From contig JASLXP010000116.1 in NCBI GenBank assembly GCA_030740295.1, forward strand, positions 1-12,403: DNA of 12,403 nt, in the 5' to 3' direction. Positions 1 to 6,122 of the stretch are shown here, in pieces (within the stretch, counting starts at the first letter, position 1; every line of letters starts with the position of its first letter). The notes beneath the pieces were generated by a model that was not told the origin of the DNA, made no database searches, and saw only the letters and a program-made list of their open reading frames with translations. This DNA comes from Planctomycetota bacterium (lineage in GTDB: Bacteria > Planctomycetota > PUPC01 > JACPCR01). A program made the translations under genes and the position numbers.

Positions 1-161
1 TGAGAGCCGCCCATGTCGAAATGCTTGGTGAAGACAATGCGCTTGATTCTGTCCATTTGCGGCGCGAGCAGTCGGCGCTTCAGGCCAGCCTCCGATTCCG
101 CGGCGAGTGGTTCACACATGCCGATTAACAGTACCGATGAAATGATCACTATTCTCTTCAT
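1..161 (-). CDS. Start of an exported protein, HZS-alpha-like family (partial)
   Basis: Only the first 53 codons lie in the window; the gene runs off at base 1. It starts at ATG 161 and has a clear signal peptide: MKR, a hydrophobic core at residues 4-15, and a likely cleavage site after the LAA at residues 19-21. After a basic stretch the sequence reads RIVFTKHFDMGGS (residues 41-53). From memory this matches the start of the large exported planctomycete proteins annotated as hydrazine synthase alpha subunit-like, which often begin with a phrase such as 'IVFTKH.D.GGSHYAYTE'. Those proteins are widespread in PVC bacteria, and the label does not imply hydrazine synthesis. The gene lies 97 bases downstream of the radical SAM gene on the same strand, so it could share its transcript. 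The ribosome site is weak (GGGAA). The coding call is good; the family is tentative. Confidence 0.6.
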   Translation of the reverse strand, partial: MKRIVIISSVLLIGMCEPLAAESEAGLKRRLLAPQMDRIKRIVFTKHFDMGGS

Positions 162-254
162 GATGTTCCCGGCGGAGTCTGAATCTTGATTCTGTGAAAC
201 TGTGCTCTTCGTATCAGTCGGTTGGAGAACTGTTGTTGCACGATGTCGACGGCA

Positions 255-2288
255 TTACTCATCCATCGGTTGAATCATCATTTCGGTCATGTGCCAATCG
301 TCCCGCCTGAGGATCTGGCCCGTCTTCAGCTTGACCGTGCAGTCACCCCGTGAACGGATCTCCTTAAATGTCCACTTCTCAGCAAGCTCCGCGAGTTCTT
401 TTTTGAAAGTGGGCTTCTTGACCTCGGCAGGCAGGATTACTTCCGCGCTGGTTACGTTTCCCTTTGCATCGACGGAGAGTCGCAACTGGATCTCCTGCTT
501 CAGGACGTCGTGCTTCACGAGCAGAGATGTGATCTCCATCTGGTGCTTCTCGTCGACGGTCTTTCTGACAATCTCTTTTGACTCGGCTGGAAGCTGAGGA
601 CTTTCGACAGGCTTCTCAATTCGTTCGGGGCTGGGCGCCATCTCGTGCATGTGTTTACCGCATCCGGCAACCGTGATGATGAGGGCAACGGCTGCCGCGG
701 AAGCGGCCATGCGAATCGAGGGATGATTCGGGGATACCTGCTCTTCTGCAAGGCGCTTGATGTCTTCAAGAATCTTGCTCGCCTCGCGGGCAATGCCACG
801 GTCGAATTCAGCACGCTCCTCAGCAAGCAATTGCGCAAAGCCGGCAACTTGAGAATCCATCGGCATTCCTGCTTCAACGAAATCGCAGATACGTTCCAGC
901 AGTTCTGCGTTGTTGGTGTTGAGTGACAGGAGCCAGCCCTTGACCTGCTTTTCCAGGCTTGCATCAGCACGCTCAGGGCGGAAGTGACGCAACAGGTGAA
1001 AGTAGTAATCGAGCTTCATGGCCTCCAGGTTCATCCCATCATCATGAAAATTTCTTGGGATGAAGACTTCCTTGAAGATCTCAAAGACCATCTGCGCACG
1101 CGGATCGGCAATGCGGTAAGTGGTGATGAAGTCCTTTGCGATGAGGCGATTCTGTGACCGCAGCCGGGCCTCGAGAGGCGTCCCCGCATAGACCTCCGTT
1201 CTGCCAAAGTTGAGAGGAACTCTCGGGAACTGGGAAATGAAGGCGATGTTGTCGCGAATGTCCGGCATCGTACTCTCGGGATCAAACATGAGCAGGTTGA
1301 AAGTCGTATGCACTCCCTCTTCCATCAACATGTGCAACGCGGAGTGATTCTGATTCCGGCGGATACCTCGACCAAGAGTTTTCAGCCCGGCAACGGAGTT
1401 ACTCTCGACCCCAAGGAAGACACGGAAAAGCCCCAGATCCTTCAGCGCGCCCAGGATTCCGGGCGTGATGCTGTCCGGGCGCGATTTGACCTGCACTGCG
1501 ATGGGGCCCACGGCCGCCTTATCCAGCAGGCGCTTGAGGGCTTTGAACCGTTCCACGTTCCGCTCTTCGACGGGCAGGAAGAAGTTGTCGTCGTGAAAAT
1601 TGAAAATGCGTACCCCGCGCTGATGGTAAAGCCCTGCCATCTCCCGCGCGACCTCTTCGACGCTTCGCTGCCGGAAGCGTTTGCCTGGATTGCGTTGATA
1701 CCAGGCATGGATCGAGCAGAAGTTGCACCGGCCAAAGCATCCCCGGCTCGAGAGGACATTTGCGATGGGAAAGCCCATGTAGTCATGAAAGCGATCCGGC
1801 CGCGTGGGGAAGGGCCGGAGGTCCAGGTTATCCGGATTGCATCGGACCACGTTAGTGACGACGCGGCCGGTCCCGTCTCGGAAGCTGATTCCGGCCACTT
1901 CGTCGAGCTCGTTGACGTTCCTGATCAGATCAACGATCGCCTCTTCGCCTTCGCCATGCACGATGGAATCGAAGGCGGGAAACTCGCCTAGCAAACGATC
2001 CGAGTGAAAGGTTGCGAAGTGGCCCCCGGCCGTGATGTGGCCAGCGTATCCCTTGCGTCTCAATGCCTCAGCCATATCGATAAACTCGCGTGCACGAATG
2101 GTGAAAACCATGGATAGCCCCACCATTCCGGGATCATATTCAAGCAGCGCTTCAATGATCCCCGGAATCTGTTCGGGCGCATGGAAGTCAAATATCCGGC
2201 CCTCGTGCCCGGCAGCAGCGACGCTGGCGTGCAGATAGCGTAGAGCGAGGTTCTCTTCCAGTTCAGGTCCAACCAGTGCAACTCGCAT
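255..2288 (-). CDS. B12-binding radical SAM protein with a C-terminal lipobox-like segment and TonB-C/AgmX-like domain
   Basis: This 677-residue protein has a cobalamin-binding-like Rossmann domain at about residues 1-125 (LALRYL, then AAGHEGRIFDF, later HGEGEEA). A radical SAM core follows at about 170-400. Its Fe-S motif is CFGRCNFC, with C184, C188 and C191 in CxxxCxxC spacing, and it has the later core signature FLGVESNS (291-298). The family uses a 4Fe-4S cluster, S-adenosylmethionine and often cobalamin for methylations or rearrangements; the substrate here cannot be read from sequence. A helical region (about 425-520) leads to a hydrophobic stretch ending in VAGC (540-543), which resembles a lipoprotein signal. 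The tail (about 585-660: EIQLRLSVDAKGNV, then KWTF) resembles TonB C-terminal/AgmX-PglI domains. That combination is odd for a cytosolic enzyme. A strong Shine-Dalgarno site fixes the start. It probably follows GH32 in one transcript (62-bp gap). Confidence 0.88.
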   Translation of the reverse strand: MRVALVGPELEENLALRYLHASVAAAGHEGRIFDFHAPEQIPGIIEALLEYDPGMVGLSMVFTIRAREFIDMAEALRRKGYAGHITAGGHFATFHSDRLLGEFPAFDSIVHGEGEEAIVDLIRNVNELDEVAGISFRDGTGRVVTNVVRCNPDNLDLRPFPTRPDRFHDYMGFPIANVLSSRGCFGRCNFCSIHAWYQRNPGKRFRQRSVEEVAREMAGLYHQRGVRIFNFHDDNFFLPVEERNVERFKALKRLLDKAAVGPIAVQVKSRPDSITPGILGALKDLGLFRVFLGVESNSVAGLKTLGRGIRRNQNHSALHMLMEEGVHTTFNLLMFDPESTMPDIRDNIAFISQFPRVPLNFGRTEVYAGTPLEARLRSQNRLIAKDFITTYRIADPRAQMVFEIFKEVFIPRNFHDDGMNLEAMKLDYYFHLLRHFRPERADASLEKQVKGWLLSLNTNNAELLERICDFVEAGMPMDSQVAGFAQLLAEERAEFDRGIAREASKILEDIKRLAEEQVSPNHPSIRMAASAAAVALIITVAGCGKHMHEMAPSPERIEKPVESPQLPAESKEIVRKTVDEKHQMEITSLLVKHDVLKQEIQLRLSVDAKGNVTSAEVILPAEVKKPTFKKELAELAEKWTFKEIRSRGDCTVKLKTGQILRRDDWHMTEMMIQPMDE

Positions 2289-2295
2289 AAGAATT

Positions 2296-2300
2296 CCTCC
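2296..2300 (-). promoter_or_regulatory. Strong ribosome binding site of the radical SAM gene
   Basis: Read on the minus strand this is GGAGG, inside AAAGGGAGGAATTCTT, seven bases before the ATG at 2288. It is the best Shine-Dalgarno match seen in the window and supports that start codon. Confidence 0.75.
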
Positions 2301-2350
2301 CTTTCGTCATTGTGTTTTCGGCAGGGTTCTCGCGCAGCCGATGCGTGAAT

Positions 2351-4501
2351 CTAATACGGGTTCGAAGGCATGATGTCCCAGGCTTCGAGCGTCTTAATGC
2401 TGGCCGGAGCGCCTTTGGAAAAAAGGATCACTCCGACGCTGTCATGCCGGGAAGGATAGATTCGCCGCATCACTGCCTGGCGGCCGTTGGCAAACACTTC
2501 CACGACTGACTTGTCCACGAAGACGCGGAGCTTCAGCGGCTCGTCTTCCTTCAGTTCGAAAGGGCCAGCTTCGATGTTCTTCGGGCCCTCTGTCGCACTC
2601 GACTTTCGGGTGTCCACCTTCAACTTCTTCTCAGCCCGGTCGTAGAAGACGAGGGTCTGTTCCTCGCCTTCCGGAGAGCAGCAGACTTTTATCCCGAGTT
2701 GGCTGGCGCCTTTGGCGTTCATCTCGATAGCCAGCTCGATGCTGTTTCCGCTGATGCCGTCGAGCGGCAGATCGGTATCGGCCTTTAACGTGATGTTCTC
2801 TTTCTTCCTCGGGTTGTAGCGCAGTCGTTCGATTTCCCTGGGTACGTCCATGTGCAGCACGCCGTCTCCGCCGAGGGACAACACCCGCGGCAAGCTCATG
2901 GTGCCAGACCATCCGTATTCCATGCGAGTTTTGAAACCGGCCCGATCAAAGATCCAGGCCCACATGATCCTGCGCCCCCTGTCGTCCAGCAGGCTCTCGG
3001 GAGCAAAGAATGAGTTATCCACCCAGCTCATCCTCTCGTGGAAAGTCGGATGAAATTTTTCGTCCTTCCATTCCCCGAGGTAATAGCGGCAGCCGAGACG
3101 GTGGCTGATACAGAGGAGCATGTGCTGGTCGCCTATCTTGAAGAAATCGGCGCAAGACACATCCTCTTTGATCGATACACCATCGACCGCGTTGGCCATC
3201 AGGTCACCCACGTAATTCCATTTGCCCGCCAGGGAATCGGACTTTGCAATCGCGGGCCGCTTGCCACCAAAGATGGCGTAGTAGGTCTCGCCCTCCAGCC
3301 AGCCGAAGGGGTCCCACGAGCGGTACTTGCCGTGGTGCGTGTCGCCCGGTTTCGTCTTTGGTGTAATCGGATTCGAGTCCAGCTTCTTCCATTCGTTCAG
3401 GTCATCATCGAGGGCCACGGCCATGGCGTTGCCCTGGCCGACCTGGTGGTAGCACATCGTGGGGCGGCCGTCTTTATTGATGAAGCAGTTTCCGCTGAAC
3501 ATGCCGGCGGTCAGCCCGGTCTTGTGATGCCGCCAGTGGAACAGATCCGTGCTCGATACATGTCCCCAGTTGTGCCCTCTATTGTCCTGGAAGATATAAA
3601 AGAGGTGGTAGCGTCCTTTCCAGAAGATGGCCCCGTTCGGATCGAACGGCATGCCCCGCCCTTCAGGAATGACGAAGTGGTAGCCTGGCCGGTGACGGTC
3701 ACTGAGCAATTTCTCTCTGAGGGCACGGGCCGCATTGTTCGCATTGCTGAAATCAAGCGCGGTCTGTCCTGCATCCGGCGCGGCCTTTGATGCCATCAAG
3801 TAAGCGCCGCCCTCATCGAGGTGGAGCTTGCCGCCATCAATCCTGGCGTTCCCGATGAGGGTAGTCGCGGGGAAAGTCTTCATCCGGTCTGTGGCGCTGC
3901 CGCCCTCAAAATTCCACCACGCGAGCGGCTTGGGCTCCGAGGGCTCATTGGGTTTCAGTGCAGCGATGATCTTTTCGTCCAGAGCAGAATTGTAGATCCG
4001 GGCGTCATCGATGGTCCCCGTGAAGAATCGATTGTTCTTGCCGGCGTCGAGGTGGCGCATGCCTATCACTACGAAGCTGTCGCTCCCGAATCGCTCCGAG
4101 CCCTTGGCGGTGTAGCCCGCATACATCTTCCCGTTGCGATAGATGGTGATCTGTTTGCCCCTGTAAACGATCGCTATCTGGACAATCGTCTTGTCGTCCG
4201 CAGTCTCGGCGGGAAAGTCGCCCTGTTTCTTCTTCGTTCGGGCGAAACCGTTACTGCCGGGCATCCACCTGGCCGTTGCCAGCTCGCCAAGCACAATCGC
4301 ATCGAAGACCCCACGAGATTTCTCGATGGTCAGCACGCTTCCGCCACGCTGAGTCAGGTTAGCGGGGGTGACCCAGGCGACCAGCGTCTTGTCGGTGATC
4401 GCCGGCTCTGCCCGGCAATCCATCAGGAATGTCACCCAAAACATGGCCAGGGCTGCGAGCGTGGCCGGCAGGCTCGTCTGCAATATGGACTGCACAGTCA
4501 T
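2351..4501 (-). CDS. Secreted glycoside hydrolase family 32 protein with N-terminal LamG-like domain
   Basis: GH32 enzymes hydrolyse beta-fructosides such as sucrose, inulin or levan with retention of configuration. The 716-residue protein starts with an export signal (hydrophobic residues about 11-27, likely cleavage after CRA at 29-31). A LamG/concanavalin-like domain follows at about 38-180 (GTIDDARIYNSAL at 162-174). Residues 191-236 (LAWWNFEGG, then GGAYLMA) resemble the first strands of a second, incomplete LamG domain. The five-blade GH32 domain spans about 270-555. MPFDPNG (284-290) holds the nucleophile D287; RSWDP (394-398) stands in for the RDP motif with D397; EDVSCADFF (446-454) occupies the acid/base site. 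The GH32 C-terminal sandwich follows, with LRVFVDKSVVEVFANG at 658-673. GGAG at 4509-4512 precedes the ATG. Fructan specificity is unknown. The enzyme most likely acts in the periplasm or at the cell surface. Confidence 0.93.
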   Translation of the reverse strand: MTVQSILQTSLPATLAALAMFWVTFLMDCRAEPAITDKTLVAWVTPANLTQRGGSVLTIEKSRGVFDAIVLGELATARWMPGSNGFARTKKKQGDFPAETADDKTIVQIAIVYRGKQITIYRNGKMYAGYTAKGSERFGSDSFVVIGMRHLDAGKNNRFFTGTIDDARIYNSALDEKIIAALKPNEPSEPKPLAWWNFEGGSATDRMKTFPATTLIGNARIDGGKLHLDEGGAYLMASKAAPDAGQTALDFSNANNAARALREKLLSDRHRPGYHFVIPEGRGMPFDPNGAIFWKGRYHLFYIFQDNRGHNWGHVSSTDLFHWRHHKTGLTAGMFSGNCFINKDGRPTMCYHQVGQGNAMAVALDDDLNEWKKLDSNPITPKTKPGDTHHGKYRSWDPFGWLEGETYYAIFGGKRPAIAKSDSLAGKWNYVGDLMANAVDGVSIKEDVSCADFFKIGDQHMLLCISHRLGCRYYLGEWKDEKFHPTFHERMSWVDNSFFAPESLLDDRGRRIMWAWIFDRAGFKTRMEYGWSGTMSLPRVLSLGGDGVLHMDVPREIERLRYNPRKKENITLKADTDLPLDGISGNSIELAIEMNAKGASQLGIKVCCSPEGEEQTLVFYDRAEKKLKVDTRKSSATEGPKNIEAGPFELKEDEPLKLRVFVDKSVVEVFANGRQAVMRRIYPSRHDSVGVILFSKGAPASIKTLEAWDIMPSNPY

Positions 4502-4503
4502 GG

Positions 4504-4764
4504 CTCTACTCCGGGTCGGATTGGGTTACTGAGCGTACCGACCGGCACGTTATTGTGGAGTCACTCTTTTGTCATCCGAAATGACAACGCTCGGTTGAGC
4601 CGGTGCACGACGGGCGAGTTCTTCTCTCTTACTGGCAGAAACCTCGCGAGCTCCTGGTGGTCGTGGGCAATCTCAGCCAGTCCATCCAACCCGATGGTCG
4701 CACTATCAGGCTGGAAATCCCTGCCGAAGATTACCGGCTGATCCGTGTCAGTGGAACTCGCTGA
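4504..4764 (+). pseudogene. Remnant 3' end of a plus-strand gene (possible glycoside-hydrolase tail)
   Basis: One plus-strand frame reads like a real protein tail. From 4585 to the TGA at 4762-4764 it gives VHDGRVLLSYWQKP, then RELLVVVGNLSQ, then RTIRLEIPAEDYRLIRV. This alternation of hydrophobic strands resembles the C-terminal beta-sandwich of DUF6067-like or other glycosidase-associated proteins. The same frame upstream (4504-4581) reads WVTERTDRHVIVESLFCHPK and then meets an in-frame TGA at 4582-4584. There is no ATG start and no ribosome site, and the 5' part would run into the GH32 start. I read it as a decayed gene end left beside GH32. The family guess rests on memory of sequence style only. 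The rest of the 4502-4890 gap shows nothing else clear beyond a short dyad. Confidence 0.45.
4569..4587. promoter_or_regulatory. Short perfect dyad upstream of GH32 (possible operator)
   Basis: The sequence is TTGTCAT-CCGAA-ATGACAA: perfect 7-base arms around 5 bases, lying 67 bases before the GH32 start codon. The position would suit an operator or a leader hairpin of the GH32 transcript. No regulator gene is in the window, and a dyad of this size can occur by chance. Its right arm also contains the stop codon that interrupts the gene remnant. Confidence 0.25.
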
Positions 4765-4890
4765 CAGAAACACCAACCTCCGCCTCGAACAGCGTAAACG
4801 CTGGCAGTGACAATCGAGGTCCATCAGGTTACTGTGGCGCTTTTGAAGGGCTGACTACGTGTCTTCTGAAGCGCTCAGAGATGAGGATAA

Positions 4891-5736
4891 TTCTGTTCGC
4901 CACGAGAACGGTTTTCTTACGAAGGCAAATCATACACGCTGGGAATTGGAGATAGTCGAGTCTTTGCCGATGAGGGCGGGCCTCGCAAAGGGCCAAGAGA
5001 TACCGGCGGCCCTTCGCCGGAAGCTGCAGAAGGTGGACGCCGAGACGCGCCGGAAGGCGGGGCGGAAGGGGTTAAACGGAGGAAGCTCGAAAGGAGGTTT
5101 CGTACCTATGACAAGAACAGTGACGGAAAGGTCTCCGGTTCAGAATGGCTCTCTATGTTTGAGGGCTCATCGAAGAATGCGGAACGGCGGGAACGCGTCA
5201 AGACCTGGGGACGTAAAGCGGACCGCAACAGGAACGGTTCGATCAGTTTTGCAGAATTCAGGTGGTGGGAGGAAGTCGGCAAGGGGCAGCCTGAGGGCCG
5301 CCCTTCGGAAGAAGGCGGGGGCGCCGCCCGCAAGGGCCTGCGTGATGGCGAGGGCGAGCGGAGCGGCCCGCGTGATGAGGAAGGAATTTCCCGGGAGGGC
5401 CTGCGCGATGGTAAAGGCGAACGGAGCGGGCCGCGTGATGGGGAAGGCGGCAGTGAGCGACCGGTGAAGTCGAAGAAATCGAAGGTCGGCAGGATCTACC
5501 ATTTCTATGATAAGTCAGGCGATGGGAAGGTGGTCTTTTCCGAATGGGAGAAGACCAAGAACTATCGGCTGACCCCGGCACAGAGAGAGCGTGAAAGAAA
5601 GTGGTTCAATCGTGCGGACCGGAATAGCGATGGCGGCGTGACGTTTGAAGAGTTCAAGTGGTGGATGGAAGTAGGCAAACGCATGCCTGAAGGAGAGGGC
5701 AAAGGCCCGCGTGACACAGGTCGCAGCAAAGAGTAA
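4891..5736 (+). CDS. EF-hand calcium-binding protein, four EF-hands, start unresolved
   Basis: The frame is open from 4891 to the stop at 5734-5736. It encodes four canonical EF-hand loops: DKNSDGKVSGSE (5110-5145), DRNRNGSISFAE (5221-5256), DKSGDGKVVFSE (5509-5544) and DRNSDGGVTFEE (5617-5652). All keep Asp at position 1, Gly at 6 and Glu at 12, so calcium binding is likely. The loops form two similar pairs, each ending in EF(R/K)WW.EVGK..PEG, which points to an internal duplication. Between the pairs is a Gly/Glu/Arg-rich linker with a 21-residue repeat. The first in-frame ATG (5155) would remove EF-hand 1. Upstream, VFADEGGPRKGPRDTGG (from 4960) looks like the end of a signal peptide and a mature N-terminus, but no normal start codon lies in frame. 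ATG 4881 (MRIILFA) is in another frame, so a frameshift may have damaged the gene. The EF-hand identity is firm; the start and intactness are not. Confidence 0.8.
   Translation, partial: FCSPRERFSYEGKSYTLGIGDSRVFADEGGPRKGPRDTGGPSPEAAEGGRRDAPEGGAEGVKRRKLERRFRTYDKNSDGKVSGSEWLSMFEGSSKNAERRERVKTWGRKADRNRNGSISFAEFRWWEEVGKGQPEGRPSEEGGGAARKGLRDGEGERSGPRDEEGISREGLRDGKGERSGPRDGEGGSERPVKSKKSKVGRIYHFYDKSGDGKVVFSEWEKTKNYRLTPAQRERERKWFNRADRNSDGGVTFEEFKWWMEVGKRMPEGEGKGPRDTGRSKE
5335..5447 (+). repeat. Imperfect 63-bp tandem repeat inside the EF-hand gene
   Basis: About 1.8 copies with a 63-base period; units begin at 5335 and 5398 with GGCCTGCG. Each encodes GLRDG(E/K)GERSGPRD(E/G)EG, so the 21-codon repeat preserves the reading frame. 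It lies in the linker between the two EF-hand pairs and is likely a flexible charged spacer expanded by slippage or recombination. Confidence 0.8.
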
Positions 5737-5746
5737 GACCGCCGGT

Positions 5747-5766
5747 GAGGAGTCTGGCTGCTCCTC
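5747..5766 (+). terminator. Possible weak hairpin after the EF-hand gene
   Basis: GAGGAG (5747-5752) and CTCCTC (5761-5766) can pair across an 8-base loop, starting 10 bases after the stop codon. There is no T-run after it, so intrinsic termination is doubtful. Confidence 0.2.
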
Positions 5767-5870
5767 GTGTCTGTCTGGATTGACGTGGCGTTTCGGGGGT
5801 TGCCAGAATCGGCAGACTCTGGGGGCCCGTCGCCATCCATTTCAGATTCCACGGACCATTTACCTTGACG

Positions 5871-5953
5871 CTGCCAGACGGCCGCAACCGAATCGTGGCA
5901 CGCCGTGAATCACGGGCGGGACGCCCGTGCCACAATGTTCTTCGTGCCACGCG
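5871..5953. repeat. Dispersed palindromic repeat, copy 1
   Basis: This copy begins CTGCCAGACGGCCGCAACCG and ends in GTGCCACGCG. It holds a hairpin ACGGGCG-GGA-CGCCCGT (5912-5928), nested inside outer arms GTGGCACG (5895-5902) and CGTGCCAC (5926-5933). Translated, it gives 'NHGRDARATM' one way and 'RPSGS' the other, the hallmark of a dispersed repeat that I recall as common in PVC-group genomes and often mis-annotated as small proteins. It lies in the gene-free stretch 5737-6122. I recognise nothing in the 100 bases before it. Confidence 0.8.
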
Positions 5954-5980
5954 GAGAAGTGATAGCCTTAGACTTTAAGG

Positions 5981-6073
5981 CTGCCAGACGGCCGCAACCG
6001 AATCGTGGCACGGCCGTCTCGGCGGTGAATCACGGGCGGGACGCCCGTCCCACAGTGTTCTTCGCGCCACGCG
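5981..6073. repeat. Dispersed palindromic repeat, copy 2
   Basis: This is a direct copy of the element at 5871, offset by 110 bases, with the same start and the same core hairpin (6032-6048). It has about 10 extra bases (the stretch reading CGGCCGTCTCGGCGG), which copy 1 seems to have lost. Those bases complete the longer 'GTAVSAVNHGRDAR' reading typical of the family. The outer arm is less perfect (CGTCCCAC for CGTGCCAC). The copy ends about 50 bases before the pectate lyase start; an 8-base C run (6101-6108) lies between them. Confidence 0.8.
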
Positions 6074-6122
6074 ATGCAGACATAGGCTGAAACTCTATAG
6101 CCCCCCCCGCCGGAACCTCGAG

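Noticed and set aside
162..254. Terminator or promoter between the radical SAM gene and the left-edge gene
   Set aside because: No clear hairpin with a T-run and no convincing -35/-10 pair could be seen.
1308..1991. 227-codon plus-strand open frame antisense to the radical SAM gene
   Set aside because: It lies opposite the radical SAM core with its intact Cys motif; it is a shadow of high-GC codon use.
3821..4741. 306-codon plus-strand open frame antisense to GH32
   Set aside because: It mirrors the strongly supported GH32 gene, has no domain-like sequence, and ends in the remnant region in a different frame from the one that looks coding.
4561..4824. 87-codon minus-strand frame upstream of GH32
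   Set aside because: It has no protein-like pattern or ribosome site, and the plus-strand remnant in the same DNA reads much more like protein.
4859..5467. 202-codon GTG-started frame overlapping the EF-hand gene
   Set aside because: Its translation is low-complexity Arg/Ala/Gly from the wrong frame; the EF-hand frame carries the real motifs.
5871..6073. Possible CRISPR array from the repeated blocks
   Set aside because: There are only two copies of unequal length, with a 27-base gap and a hairpin core, no regular spacers and no cas genes.
6101..6108. Run of eight C bases before the pectate lyase as a phase-variation switch
   Set aside because: It is outside the coding region, only 8 bases long and not clearly within a promoter; there is no evidence of length variation.
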